A stretch of 64,000 nucleotides of DNA from Gammaproteobacteria bacterium (GCA_021324095.1 JAJPJT010000005.1:56826-120825); one strand, 5' to 3'. Positions 51,392-62,445 are shown, counted from the first letter of the stretch. The notes: generated by a model from the letters alone, not told the origin. Program-made: numbers and translations.

Positions 51392-51537
51392 GCGGGGAAC
51401 GTATCGCAGGAAGAAACATGAAAGTATGCCAGACCATGCCCGCCGGCCCTGACGCCGGTCACCCGCCCCGCCTGCGCCGGAGTTGACCTGTGCCAAGGCA
51501 TCGCGCAGGCTAGGCGAACATCCCATGGAGAACTGCC

Positions 51538-51993
51538 ATGCGCACCGCCCTCCGCTCCGCACTGATAGCCTTCGCCCTGCTGCTGGCCACCGCGACCTGC
51601 GCCGCGAACGACGCCACGCCGGTCGGCACCTGGACGCAGGTCGACGACGCCACCGGCAAACCGAAATCCATCGTCGAAATCACCCAGCAGCCGGACGGCA
51701 CGCTGCAAGGCGTGGTCAAACAAGTGTTGTTTTCCGACCAGGGCACGCATCCGGTCTGCGAGAAGTGCTCCGGCGAACGCCACAACCAGCCGGTGGACGG
51801 AATGATCATCATGTGGGGCGTGAAAAAGGATGGCGATGTGTGGGACGGCGGCCAGATTCTCGACCCGAACAACGGCAAGACCTACAAGGTCAAGCTGTCG
51901 CTGAGCGACGACGGCCAGAAGCTCGACGTGCGCGGCTACATCGGCATGCCGATGCTGGGTCGGACGCAAACTTGGCTTCGCAAGGCAGGTTGA
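51538..51993 (+). CDS. DUF2147 family exported protein
   Basis: 151 residues with a signal peptide (ALIAFALLLATATCAAN). DUF2147 features are VGTWTQVDDATGKPKSIVEI, a Cys pair in PVCEKCSGERHNQP and IMWGVKKDGDVWDGGQILDP, then YIGMPMLGRTQTWLR. It is likely a small periplasmic beta-barrel or lipocalin-like fold with unknown role. GGAGAACTGCC stands in front of the ATG. Confidence 0.9.
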   Translation: MRTALRSALIAFALLLATATCAANDATPVGTWTQVDDATGKPKSIVEITQQPDGTLQGVVKQVLFSDQGTHPVCEKCSGERHNQPVDGMIIMWGVKKDGDVWDGGQILDPNNGKTYKVKLSLSDDGQKLDVRGYIGMPMLGRTQTWLRKAG

Positions 51994-52005
51994 AAAACCA
52001 TCCCC

Positions 52006-52095
52006 TCGATCCCTCTTCCCTTGGAAGGGGGAAGAAAAGCGCGCGCTCACCCACTTCCAAAGGAAGGGGGCTCGCCTTGGAGCGGCGGGGGGGGT
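52006..52095. repeat. GC-rich hairpin repeat after the DUF2147 gene
   Basis: CTTCCCTTGGAAGGGGGAAG (52015-52034) forms a hairpin followed by AAAA; CCACTTCCAAAGGAAGGGGG follows. Probably terminator-like and of the same dispersed type as at 49455 and 54524. The remaining 130 nt to the next gene show only a presumed promoter. Confidence 0.5.
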
Positions 52096-52228
52096 GTCAC
52101 CCTCGCCCGAACTGCGGGAATCGCAAACGACGATTGTCTCTATAACCGTAACCCCTGACGAACGGCGGTTCCATTGCCGCGCCATTCGGCATAAGGTTGC
52201 CTGATCGTCTGACGCGTAGGGGAAGCCG

Positions 52229-54511
52229 ATGTCCTCACGTTTCGCAAAGATTTCACGCGGCTGCGCGAGCATGCTGCTCGCGACGCTGCTGACGGCTCCC
52301 TTCTGCGCTGCCGCGCGGGTCCGCCCCAACGCAGCTGCGCCGCCCGCGTGGCAGATTCCCGTCGCACCGCACAGCAGCGAGTACGCGCGGCTGCAGCGCG
52401 AAGCGCAGCAGGTCACGATCACCCGCGACAACTGGGGCATCCCGCACATTCACGGCAAGACCGACGCCGACGCGGTGTTCGGGATGATCTACGCGCAGTG
52501 CGAAGACGATTTCAACCGCGTCCAGATGAATTACCTCACGGCGTTGGGATGGACCGCGCAGGCGGAAGGCGAGAAGGCGATCTGGGGCGACCTGCGCTAC
52601 CAGCTTTTCATCAACCCGATGGTGCTGAAACAGGACTACGCCAAAAGCCCCGAGTGGCTGAAGAAGCTGATGAACGCCTGGGCCGACGGGATGAACTGGT
52701 ATATCGCCACGCATCCCGACGTGCATCCGAAGGTCATCCAGCACTACGAGCCGTGGATGGCGCTCTCGTTCACCGAAGGCAGCATCGGCGGCGATATCGA
52801 ACGCGTTGATTTGGCCAAGCTCGCGAAGTTTTACGGCGCGAGCAACACAACCGCGGTGGCGTTGGCGCGCACCACCCCCGCGACATGGATCGATCCAACC
52901 GGCTCCAACGGCATCGCGATCGCGCCCAAACTTTCCGCGGACGGGCACGCGCTGCTCCTGATCAACCCGCACGTCACCTTCAATTTCCGCAGCGAATCGC
53001 AGATGTCGAGCGATGAGGGCCTGGACGCTTACGGCGCCTCGACGTGGGGCCAGTTTTTCATCTACCAGGGTTTCAACAAGCACATCGGCTGGATGCATAC
53101 CTCGACCGGCGTCGATGCGGTGGACGAATTCGCCGAAACCATTTCGAAGAAGGATGGCAAGTACTTCTACAAATTCGGCGACAAGGAACTGCCGGTCACG
53201 AGCCGCGACATCACCATCCACTACCGTGCCGACAACGGTTCACTAAAGTCGCGCACCTTCACAGCGTATTTCACCCAGCATGGCCCGATCGTCGCGGAAG
53301 AAAACGGCAAGTGGATCGCCGAAGCCCTGATGAACCGCCCTATCCCTGCGCTGGAGCAAAGCTGGCTGCGCACCAAGGCCACGGACCTCGCCAGCTACAT
53401 GAAAGTGGCGGAGCTGAAAGCCAACTCCTCCAACAACACGATCTTCGCCGACGACAAGGGCGAAATCGCTTTCATGGTGCCGCAATTCATCCCGAAGCGG
53501 GACAACGCATTCGACTACCTGAAGCCGGTCGACGGCAGCAATCCCGCGACCGCGTGGCAGGGCATGACGCCGCTCAAGGATATGCCGAACGTGTTCAACC
53601 CGCCCAACGGCTGGGTGATGAACACCAATGATTGGCCCTACTCCGCCGCCGGCAAATACAGCCCCAAGCGCGCCGATTTTCCGCAGTACATGGATTCGTT
53701 CGGCGAGAACGCGCGCGGCATCCACGCCACGCAGATGCTGACCGGTGCGAGCGGATTCACCAAGTCCAAGCTCATCACCGATGATTTCGATTCGTACCTG
53801 CCCGCGTTTGCACGACTGATCCCGATCCTGGTCAAGGATTACGATGGCTTACCACCGAGTGATCCGCTGAAGGTGAAACTCGCGGGCCCGATCGCGGTGC
53901 TGCGCCGCTGGGATGACCGTTGGGGCATCGCATCGATCCCGACCACGCTCGCGGTCACATGGGGCGACACCTTGTGGAACGAGGTCGCGGCCAGGGCCGC
54001 CGCCAGCGGGCTCGACGCACACACCACCGACATGCAGGTGCTGGATTACATCGCCGAGAAGGCCGATTCGAAAACCCGGCTCGAGGCGCTCGTGCAGACG
54101 GTCGACACGCTCACGCGGGATTTCGGCTACTGGGGCGTGCCGTGGGGCGCGATCAACCGCTATCAGCGGCTGGACGATGCCATCCATCCGCATTTCGATG
54201 ACGCAAGGTCCAGCATCGCCGTGCCGTTCACGTCGTCGCGTTGGGGCTCGCTGGCGGCATCCAATACGCACAAATGGCCGGGCACCAACAAGTACTACGG
54301 CCGCAGCGGCAACAGCTTCGTCGCGGTGATCGACTTCGGGCCAAAGGTCAGTGCGCGCGCGATCCACGTGGGCGGCCAGAGCGGAAACCCGAAGTCACCG
54401 CACTTCATCGATCAGGCACATCGCTGGGCCGACGGCGATTTGCGCACCGTGTATTTCTGGCCGGATCAGCTCAAGGAGCACACCGCGCGCGTCTATCACC
54501 CAGGCGAATAA
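52229..54511 (+). CDS. penicillin acylase family Ntn-hydrolase
   Basis: Exported acylase of 760 residues with signal peptide (MLLATLLTAPFCAAA). The alpha part begins VTITRDNWGIPHIHGKTDAD, and the autoproteolytic site is at Gly-Ser in DPTGSNGIAIAPKLSADGHA, so Ser226 would be the nucleophile. LLINPHVTFNFRSESQM and the late FTSSRWGSLAASNTHKWPG are family features. Such enzymes hydrolyse acyl-homoserine lactones, cyclic lipopeptides or beta-lactams; which one applies here is not visible. Followed by a repeat and a convergent gene. Confidence 0.92.
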   Translation: MSSRFAKISRGCASMLLATLLTAPFCAAARVRPNAAAPPAWQIPVAPHSSEYARLQREAQQVTITRDNWGIPHIHGKTDADAVFGMIYAQCEDDFNRVQMNYLTALGWTAQAEGEKAIWGDLRYQLFINPMVLKQDYAKSPEWLKKLMNAWADGMNWYIATHPDVHPKVIQHYEPWMALSFTEGSIGGDIERVDLAKLAKFYGASNTTAVALARTTPATWIDPTGSNGIAIAPKLSADGHALLLINPHVTFNFRSESQMSSDEGLDAYGASTWGQFFIYQGFNKHIGWMHTSTGVDAVDEFAETISKKDGKYFYKFGDKELPVTSRDITIHYRADNGSLKSRTFTAYFTQHGPIVAEENGKWIAEALMNRPIPALEQSWLRTKATDLASYMKVAELKANSSNNTIFADDKGEIAFMVPQFIPKRDNAFDYLKPVDGSNPATAWQGMTPLKDMPNVFNPPNGWVMNTNDWPYSAAGKYSPKRADFPQYMDSFGENARGIHATQMLTGASGFTKSKLITDDFDSYLPAFARLIPILVKDYDGLPPSDPLKVKLAGPIAVLRRWDDRWGIASIPTTLAVTWGDTLWNEVAARAAASGLDAHTTDMQVLDYIAEKADSKTRLEALVQTVDTLTRDFGYWGVPWGAINRYQRLDDAIHPHFDDARSSIAVPFTSSRWGSLAASNTHKWPGTNKYYGRSGNSFVAVIDFGPKVSARAIHVGGQSGNPKSPHFIDQAHRWADGDLRTVYFWPDQLKEHTARVYHPGE

Positions 54512-54523
54512 TCTCTGCAATGC

Positions 54524-54630
54524 GAGCCCTCCCCCTCAGGGGGAGGGTGGCGCGCAGCGCCGGGTGGGGGTGGGTTGGAACATTTGTACCCCATCCCCAC
54601 CCGACCCTTCCCTTCAAGGGGAGGGAGAAC
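54524..54630. repeat. GC-rich dispersed palindromic repeat
   Basis: CCCTCCCCCTCAGGGGGAGGG near 54524-54546 and CCTTCCCTTCAAGGGGAGGG near 54606-54626 are two hairpins. Between them GGGTGGGGGTGGG faces CCCATCCCCACCC. The whole may fold into one long structure between two convergent genes, as a bidirectional terminator. Confidence 0.65.
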
Positions 54631-54635
54631 AGCAT

Positions 54636-55790
<1,155 letters not shown>

Positions 55791-56468
55791 TTACGCGCGC
55801 TGCAGCGACCAGAACGGAACGTTGCGACGCAGACGGTAGCCGAGCCGCTCGTAAATGGATTTCGCGTGAGGATTTTCATGACTGACATGGAGGAATGGCG
55901 TGCGTCCGCGCGCAAGCGTGTCGTTGGTCAGGAAGGCCGCCAACCTGCGCGCGTAGCCGCGTCCGGTGAAGTCGGGATGCGTGCAGATCGCGCTCATCTC
56001 GGTGTGCGTGTCGGTGCCGAGGCGTTCGCCGATCATCGCGGCGAGGCGGCCTTCAACGTAAATTCCGAAGTAACGACCCAACTCCATCGTGCGCGGCCGG
56101 AAGTAGTGCGGATATACCAGCGCCGTCAGCGCCAGCACGTCCGCGCGGTGCGATTCCCCCAGTTCGGTGACCATGGGCCCGTCGATTACCGGAATAGGCG
56201 TCGCGCACATCATCTGTGCGAGGTCGCCGAGCGGTTCGAGGTGCCAGGCCTTGGACAATTTCGGAGCAACGCCCAACAGCAACACGGTTTCGCCGGGACC
56301 AATCAGCCCCGCGAGTGCAGCGCCGGCATCGGCGTCAACATCCGCGACACCGAAGAACGGCGCGCATTCGGGCGGATAGCGCGCGGCTGCGTCCGCAACC
56401 AGCGCAATATGGCGGTGCCGCGTCTGCAATGACGACCAGAACGGATTGTCCAGCGCGGATTCGGTCAT
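55791..56468 (-). CDS. GNAT-family N-acetyltransferase
   Basis: 225 residues. The C-terminal GNAT core is intact: MSAICTHPDFTGRGYARRLA with the Q/RxxGxG/A motif, and HAKSIYERLGYRLRR. The N-terminal half (ALAGLIGPGETVLLLGVAPK) is a degenerate GNAT or FR47-like part. Substrate unknown. It may be co-transcribed with the flavin oxidoreductase 99 nt downstream. Confidence 0.88.
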   Translation of the reverse strand: MTESALDNPFWSSLQTRHRHIALVADAAARYPPECAPFFGVADVDADAGAALAGLIGPGETVLLLGVAPKLSKAWHLEPLGDLAQMMCATPIPVIDGPMVTELGESHRADVLALTALVYPHYFRPRTMELGRYFGIYVEGRLAAMIGERLGTDTHTEMSAICTHPDFTGRGYARRLAAFLTNDTLARGRTPFLHVSHENPHAKSIYERLGYRLRRNVPFWSLQRA

Positions 56469-56622
56469 CGCGCCATGTTAGCGGCGGGTTCGAATACGGC
56501 ACCTGCAAGGAAAGCGACTCAGGATCAGTCGCCAAACCTCGCCGCGCTCGACCGGAAAAGCTGGCGGCCAGCGCCTGCAGTCGCCGAAGCCCCTCCGGTC
56601 CTCGATTCATCGCCTCCACAAG

Positions 56623-56651
56623 AAAAAACCGCCGGGCGCGCGGCCCGGCGG
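56623..56651 (-). terminator. rho-independent terminator of the TonB receptor gene
   Basis: On the minus strand a perfect 9-bp stem CCGCCGGGC/GCCCGGCGG with a 5-nt loop is followed by TTTTTTC (the A-run 56623-56628 on the plus strand). It lies 30 nt past the receptor stop codon at 56682. Confidence 0.9.
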
Positions 56652-56681
56652 TTGGGGAAAGTACAGACGTTACGAACGCTC

Positions 56682-59600
56682 TTACCAGTCGTACGAAATC
56701 GAGAAGCGCGCATACCGTGGCGTTTCGAATTGATACGGTCGATCGTAGGTTGCGCTGTATGCGCCGGTCGAACCATAGCCGGCGATGTATTGCAAAGCCT
56801 TCTGTTCGTTGAACACATTGAAGATCGCCAGATTGAAATCCAGCTTCTTCTGTGCCCAATCCGGCCGGTAGTCGACATTGAGATTGAGCTGGTGCGTCCA
56901 CGGAGTAAAGCCGGTGGTGCCGCGCGGCGCCGGCTTGCCGCCGCACCAGTGATAGGAACTGCCGTAACTTATAGGATCCGTTTGATCGGGCCCGAAGTAG
57001 CCCAGGCAGGTCTTGGGGTGCCCGGACGCGATGAACAGGTTCGCACCCACCGTCCACTCTGGCGTCAACGCATATGCACCGTAGATCTTCAATTGGTGCT
57101 TCTGGTCGTTGAGCAGCAGGCCGTTGGAGTAGTTCATCAACTGCCAGTAGTCCCACTGCTGCGTGATCGATACAGAGCTGCGTCCTTGGCCGATATCCGA
57201 CTCCACGGGTCCTTCGGTATTTCCATACGCCCGCGAGAACACGTAGTCGATCTTGGCGAACCACTTGCCATCCCACTGGTGCGTCAGCGACAGATCCAGC
57301 GAGTAGTAGTGGCGCTTGGGCGGCATGTCGAACTTCTGATCGGCATTGGTGACGACCACCCGATCCAGGCTGACGCCATCCGGATCGTTGACCAGCAAGG
57401 TTTGTGTCGTACCCGGATTGATCAGCACGGCACCGTTGATGAAGCCTGCCGTGGAGCCGCATCCGCCATTCGCCGCGAAATTCGAATAGCCTTGCGCAAT
57501 GGCGGCATTGCAGATGGCGTACTGATCGTCCCAGTCATCGACGATGCGGCCCAATTTCTGGTACCGGCCGGTCGCCCCGAACACCCACTGCGTGTTCAGG
57601 AAATGGAATTGCTGCTGCATGCCCAGCACGAAGTTGTCGGAGTACTCGGCCTTGATGTTCTGCGCCGCCACCGTGCGCGGATCCAGCGGCTGGCCGTATT
57701 CGTTGTTGGCGGATACCCCACTTACGGGGTTCTCGGGAATGGGTGACAATCCCAGAGGCACGCCCGTGGCCTGGTCGATTCCCGTGTAGGTGAAATACTG
57801 ATTGGTGTAGAGCGATGCTCCTGCGCCGCGCAACGCCACCGCCGCTGGCAAAGCCAGGTAATAGCGACCGGCGTTGCCGAACACCTTGGTCGTGGAATCG
57901 CCGTGCACGTCCCAACTGAATCCGATGCGCGGAGCCCACTGCGGCTTCGTCAGCCGGATGTAAGGCTCGCCCGCCGGGTTGTAATTGACGAACGAATCGT
58001 CACGCAATCCGAGATTCAGCAGGAAATTGGGCGTGATTTGCCAATTGTCTTCTACATAGGCAGCGCGTTGCGCCACCCGCACGCTGGCGGCCGTGACGAA
58101 GATGTACTTCGATACCGAGTAACCTCCGGGACCTGGCGGTCCGACATAAGGCGGATTATTCGGGTTGGTGCCGGAGATCGGCTTGCCGGGAGTATTGAAG
58201 CGGTAATCCCAGGCATAACCCGGCCCCGTCATGATCGAGCCATCGTTCTTGTCCCAGGTGGTGATGTTGTCAATACCCACCATGAAATCGTGCGTTCGCC
58301 ATTTGTAGTCCAAGCTGACCCGGTAATTGGCCACCGTGTCGCGGTGGGAGGGATCGCCCATGTTGGACGTGCCGCCCCATGCGTTGTCCACCGGTCCGTT
58401 CGGCGTGTAGGCCGGGTTTTGACGATCCGGGCGAAGAATGGCGGGAAGGGTCGGATCAAATCCGGGGAACGGAAGCTGCGCCGAGAAATATTCTCCGTGC
58501 GTTTTGCCATACATCGCGTTCAAGGTCAGGTTGTCCGTGATGTACGACGTGTAGTTGAGCACCCCGACCCGGAATACCCTCTTTGTGATCGGCAGATCGG
58601 CGGAAAACGCGCCGGTCTGCTTGGTGTCGTAGTCGAAGTCGTAGTTGGTCTCGTAATCCTTGTACGCACTTTGCACCGTCGTCAGCGACAGGACATTGCT
58701 GTCGTTGATATTCCAGTTCAACTTCGCATAAAGCTTGGGATAATTGTCGATGTAAGACGTGTTGTAAGGAGATCCGATCGAGCCGATGTCGTGGCCCCTC
58801 ACCTGGTCTTTTTCCGCCGAGAGGAAGAAAAACAACTTGTCCGGAACAATCGGTCCGCTGACGTAGGCGTCGTAAATCGTTTCCGACCGGTTGTCGCCCT
58901 TGCGATACTGGTAAAGCTGACCTGCCACCTGGGCCGGATTGACCGAATCCGGTGGATTCGTCGCATAAAGCGGGTTGTTGTAGTACGAATTGACGTAATC
59001 ATCCCGCAGACTGGCGGGTTGCCACATCGCGCGCGCGCCGAAGTGCCACTGGTTGGAACCGCTTTTGCCGATCTGGTTGATCACGCCGCCCACCGAGCGG
59101 CCATACCTCGCGTCATATCCGGTGGTGATCGTCTGCACCTGTTCGATGGAGTTGTAGGGTAAACCTATCCCACCCTGGCCGGTGAGCGCATCCGTGACGT
59201 TCATGCCATCGATGTAATAGGCGTTCTCTGCGACCGAAGCGCCCCCGAACACCAGCAATGGCGCGTTGAGCGGTCCGTTGCCGAGTTCGGCCGCACCCGC
59301 GGTTACGCCCGGTGCCAGCAGTGCGATGTTTTCCACGCTGCGGTTGATGGGCAACAGTTGCAACTGCTTGGCGGTGATCGTGGTGACCTGGTTCGTGGTG
59401 GTCACGTCGATCGCGGGAATGGCGTTGGCAGTAACGTTGACGGTCGCAAGTGTCTGGGCGTTCGTTGCACCCGCGCCCGAGAAGTCGACTTCCACCGCGC
59501 CGGCCGCGGCGGGGGTGATGTTGTTTTTGGATTGAACGACCTTGCCGTCCTGCAACAACGAGACCGTATAGGTGCCGACCGGCAACGTGATCGAGTATTG

Positions 59601-59825
59601 GCCGGATGGTCCCACCGAAATGGTGCGGTTGAAACCTGCACCGCCGGTGATCTGGATGGTTTCGCCCGTTGCCGACGGTACCTTGCCGTAAATGGTGCCG
59701 GTGGTCGCCTGCGACCAGGCCACCCCGCTGAACCCCAAAGCCACGGACGAACCGATGGCCAAAGCCAGCGCCTTGCGCTGGAAGATTGTTCTACCGCGTG
59801 TAGCGCTCCAAACCGTGTGTTTCAT
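56682..59825 (-). CDS. Oar-like TonB-dependent receptor
   Basis: Outer-membrane receptor of 1047 residues from ATG 59825, signal peptide ALAIGSSVALGFSGVAWSQA. An N-terminal carboxypeptidase-regulatory-like beta domain (SVGPSGQYSITLPVGTYTVS) is followed by the plug (TTNQVTTITAKQLQLLPINR, YYIDGMNVTDALTGQGGIGL, YDARYGRSVGGVINQIGKSG), then a long beta-barrel that ends in Trp (YARFSISYDW), the usual C-terminal aromatic. Imports a large substrate using TonB/ExbBD energy. The ligand is unknown. The 345 nt upstream (59826-60170) hold its promoter region and the end of the next minus-strand gene's downstream DNA; I see no gene there. Confidence 0.93.
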   Translation of the reverse strand: MKHTVWSATRGRTIFQRKALALAIGSSVALGFSGVAWSQATTGTIYGKVPSATGETIQITGGAGFNRTISVGPSGQYSITLPVGTYTVSLLQDGKVVQSKNNITPAAAGAVEVDFSGAGATNAQTLATVNVTANAIPAIDVTTTNQVTTITAKQLQLLPINRSVENIALLAPGVTAGAAELGNGPLNAPLLVFGGASVAENAYYIDGMNVTDALTGQGGIGLPYNSIEQVQTITTGYDARYGRSVGGVINQIGKSGSNQWHFGARAMWQPASLRDDYVNSYYNNPLYATNPPDSVNPAQVAGQLYQYRKGDNRSETIYDAYVSGPIVPDKLFFFLSAEKDQVRGHDIGSIGSPYNTSYIDNYPKLYAKLNWNINDSNVLSLTTVQSAYKDYETNYDFDYDTKQTGAFSADLPITKRVFRVGVLNYTSYITDNLTLNAMYGKTHGEYFSAQLPFPGFDPTLPAILRPDRQNPAYTPNGPVDNAWGGTSNMGDPSHRDTVANYRVSLDYKWRTHDFMVGIDNITTWDKNDGSIMTGPGYAWDYRFNTPGKPISGTNPNNPPYVGPPGPGGYSVSKYIFVTAASVRVAQRAAYVEDNWQITPNFLLNLGLRDDSFVNYNPAGEPYIRLTKPQWAPRIGFSWDVHGDSTTKVFGNAGRYYLALPAAVALRGAGASLYTNQYFTYTGIDQATGVPLGLSPIPENPVSGVSANNEYGQPLDPRTVAAQNIKAEYSDNFVLGMQQQFHFLNTQWVFGATGRYQKLGRIVDDWDDQYAICNAAIAQGYSNFAANGGCGSTAGFINGAVLINPGTTQTLLVNDPDGVSLDRVVVTNADQKFDMPPKRHYYSLDLSLTHQWDGKWFAKIDYVFSRAYGNTEGPVESDIGQGRSSVSITQQWDYWQLMNYSNGLLLNDQKHQLKIYGAYALTPEWTVGANLFIASGHPKTCLGYFGPDQTDPISYGSSYHWCGGKPAPRGTTGFTPWTHQLNLNVDYRPDWAQKKLDFNLAIFNVFNEQKALQYIAGYGSTGAYSATYDRPYQFETPRYARFSISYDW

Positions 59826-60170
59826 GTGTGACGTGCTCCCCAAGTATGAAATGTGCACGGCACGGCCTCTGGCCCGTTCTCCCCAAGCGGAACACATGAC
59901 CGCACCCCAATGCGTTCGGCGCTCCATTACGTCGGACGCGGTCTACGCTGTCCCTCAACAGCGCCTTGGCACCGTAACACCGACTTAACTCGGTTGCAAC
60001 ATTCAGGAAAGACTCAAGACAGAAGCATGACTTCTATCTTTCATAGGTTTGACAACCCGCCCATCACCGCAATGGGGTGCGGGGCATGATCTGCCGAGCA
60101 GGCACAAAGCCCCGTTCGGGCTCGCTCCGGGCTGGGCAAGGCCGCGGCGAATGGCAGTTGACGGACCCCG

Positions 60171-61745
60171 TCAGTTCGGCTCGATGCCGGCCTCCGCCAG
60201 CATGGCACCCAACGGCTGAAGATCGTGCGCGTAGTGGCGCCAATAGCCGATGGACGACGTATAGACCGGCTCACGCACTTGCCAGGAATTGGGGGTCCGA
60301 ACGGGAGCCGGGTTGTCCTGGGGACGCAGGCAAGCCGAATCCCAAGGCAACTCACAGAATGCCAGCACGCTGCGAAGCGTCGCGTCCGGCTCACGCACCA
60401 GCGCCTCGTAGGTCACTTCCAGAAGTCGACCTGGCACGATCTCGCGCCAGCGCGCCAACAAATGTTCGAACTGGATGTAGTAACGGCCGATGTCCATCAG
60501 ATCCAGCGAATAGTCGTAGAAACCTGATTCCATCTCGAACAGATGCCGAAAATTCCCCAGGCAGGTGTCCAGTGCACCGCGTCGCAGGCAGACGATCTTT
60601 GCGTTTGGCAGGGCACGCGCGATAAAGCCCACGTACAAAAAGTTGTGCGGCAATTTGTCGATGAAGCGGGGCCGGCCGGCCGCCGCCGGCCGGGTGCTTT
60701 CGATGTAGGCGGCACCGAGCTGATACCAGTCGATATGGCGTGTGGCCTCCGCAATGTCAGGCAACGACAGCAGCGCCACAGGGCTGCCGGAGGCGTGCTG
60801 CAGCGCTGACGAGAACTTTTGTGTCTCGCCCATCGAATAAACATCCGGATGGCTGGACAGCATCCGGTCCAGCAATGTGGTGCCCGTGCGCGGCATCCCT
60901 ACGATGAAAATCGGTGCAGCGGACGGAAAGCCCGGCCCCGGTTGCACGTCCATCTCGGGAAAGCATCGCAGCAGCGCGTCGAACATCGCGCGATCGCGCT
61001 CGGCCGAAGGCGGACGGGTACGCCGGGCTGCTGCCTTGCCGCTCGTGAGGTACCGAAAAGCCGCCGCGTAATCACCCAGGTCCTCGCTCTCCTTGGCCAG
61101 TGCCATGTTGAGGAAAATCTGGGCACCGGGGTTGCTGTCGTTCTGCCTCAGCAACTCGAGCCAGCGTTCCCAATGCCGGCCTTCCGCCGTTTGTCGTTTC
61201 AGCATCGCGAGCCGCAGGTACGCCGGCCAATAGTACGGCTGTAATTCCACGCACGCTTCCAGCTCCCGTTCCGCACCTGCGGCGTCACCCAGCATCTCCA
61301 GCGCACGCCCGAACAGGAACCGCAACTGCGCGTCGCGCGGCGCGAGGGCTATGGCCCGACGCAACACCGCCGCCGCCGACTCGATCGCGTTGACCTGCAG
61401 GAACATTTCTCCCAGTACAGACCATGTCAGCGCGTCGCCGGATTCGAGTGCCGCTGCGCGATCCGCCACCTCACACGCATCGGACGATCGCCCGGCGGCA
61501 GCCAATGCTGCGGCGTAGCGCGCAAGGTACTCGGGCCGATCAGGTTCTAGCCGGCAGGCTTCGCGCAGGTTGACGACCGCGCGGTCTTCCCGATGCTGTG
61601 CCAGGTACGCCATGCCGAGCATGAAATGCACGGCCGCATCGGTCGGCGCAGCCGACAGCACCTGTTCGGCGCGGTGCTGCACGCGCGGCCAATCGCCCTG
61701 CTCGAACGCTGCGACAAGCTTGGTTCTGGCTCGGACAAGTTCCAC
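60171..61745 (-). CDS. TPR-repeat sulfotransferase family protein
   Basis: 524 residues. The N-terminal half is built of TPR units (AAVHFMLGMAYLAQHREDRA, ALTWSVLGEMFLQVNAIESA, AQLRFLFGRALEMLGDAAGA). The C-terminal half is a PAPS sulfotransferase: 5'-PSB loop FIVGMPRTGTTLLDRMLSSH near residue 290 and 3'-phosphate region AKIVCLRRGALDTCLGNFR. It would transfer sulfate from PAPS to protein or glycan, possibly tyrosine. Located upstream of the Oar-like receptor on the same strand, a pairing common in Xanthomonadales. Confidence 0.9.
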   Translation of the reverse strand: MELVRARTKLVAAFEQGDWPRVQHRAEQVLSAAPTDAAVHFMLGMAYLAQHREDRAVVNLREACRLEPDRPEYLARYAAALAAAGRSSDACEVADRAAALESGDALTWSVLGEMFLQVNAIESAAAVLRRAIALAPRDAQLRFLFGRALEMLGDAAGAERELEACVELQPYYWPAYLRLAMLKRQTAEGRHWERWLELLRQNDSNPGAQIFLNMALAKESEDLGDYAAAFRYLTSGKAAARRTRPPSAERDRAMFDALLRCFPEMDVQPGPGFPSAAPIFIVGMPRTGTTLLDRMLSSHPDVYSMGETQKFSSALQHASGSPVALLSLPDIAEATRHIDWYQLGAAYIESTRPAAAGRPRFIDKLPHNFLYVGFIARALPNAKIVCLRRGALDTCLGNFRHLFEMESGFYDYSLDLMDIGRYYIQFEHLLARWREIVPGRLLEVTYEALVREPDATLRSVLAFCELPWDSACLRPQDNPAPVRTPNSWQVREPVYTSSIGYWRHYAHDLQPLGAMLAEAGIEPN

Positions 61746-61751
61746 CGGCGG

Positions 61752-62039
61752 CTAGTATCCACGATGACTCACAGGCAGCGATTCACCGGCTCGCGTGCAG
61801 AAGCGGCTCACGAAGCATCGCGCCCCTGTCGTACAAGATCGGTGGATGATTTCTTCATGGCAAAAGGTTCCGTTCCGCGCCAGCCGATCCCTGAGCGCGG
61901 CCTTGGAAGGCAACGCGGCCATCGCAACAAGCTCGTCACGAATCAAGGCACTGACGCTCTTCCCCGCGAACGCGGCGCGCGCCTTGAGCGTGCGATGCAC
62001 GCGCTCGGGAACATTGCGGACCTGGATCATCACGGACAT
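61752..62039 (-). pseudogene. FitA/VapB-type antitoxin with altered C-terminus, toxin missing
   Basis: From ATG 62039 the first 55 residues (MIQVRNVPERVHRTLKARAA, GKSVSALIRDELVAMA) are a ribbon-helix-helix antitoxin of the FitA type. After LRDRLARNGTF the sequence is unlike family members (HRSCTTGARCFVSRFCTRAG). No PIN-domain toxin gene follows: the next frame is the TPR-sulfotransferase. Only IVDTS, reminiscent of a PIN start, is seen around 61750-61770 in another frame. So the operon has been truncated by deletion. Confidence 0.6.
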
Positions 62040-62219
62040 GGCATTCGCCTGCTTGTATGTGCAGCACATGATCGCATGTCAGCCACAATCCGACTGCCGA
62101 TACGCCGTACGCGGCCACCTACCGTGCCGCCAAGCTTCATGGAGCACCACGCGCAACGACTCCGGAATCGGCGCGTGTGAGTCCTTCGTGCTAATCTGCG
62201 AAGAAACTTGGAGAATCAC

Positions 62220-62438
62220 ATGCGTTACACCGTCGTTCTCGAGCGGGAGCCAGATGGCGGTTATATCGCCGAGGTACCCGCCCTTCCCGGCTGCGTCAGT
62301 CAGGGAGATACGCGATCGGAAGCCTTGGCAAACATTCGCGAAGCAATCGAGTTGTACATCGAGGATTGCCGCGCAGCGGGAGACCCCGTGCCAATTGAGT
62401 CCGGCAAGGAGTTCGTCGAAATAGACGCAACTGCTTGA
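62220..62438 (+). CDS. hicB: HicB-family antitoxin
   Basis: 72 residues from ATG 62220 with TTGGAG 6 nt upstream. The partial RNase H-like fold of HicB is clear: MRYTVVLEREPDGGYIAEVP then LPGCVSQGDTRSEALANIRE and AIELYIEDCRAAGDP. Neutralises the HicA RNase. Here it comes first, before hicA, the reverse of the most common order. Confidence 0.88.
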   Translation: MRYTVVLEREPDGGYIAEVPALPGCVSQGDTRSEALANIREAIELYIEDCRAAGDPVPIESGKEFVEIDATA

Positions 62439-62445
62439 ACCCTCC

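Noticed and set aside
59826..60170. Possible riboswitch or small gene upstream of the TonB receptor
   Set aside because: No conserved structure, start site or reading frame of quality was found in the 345 nt.
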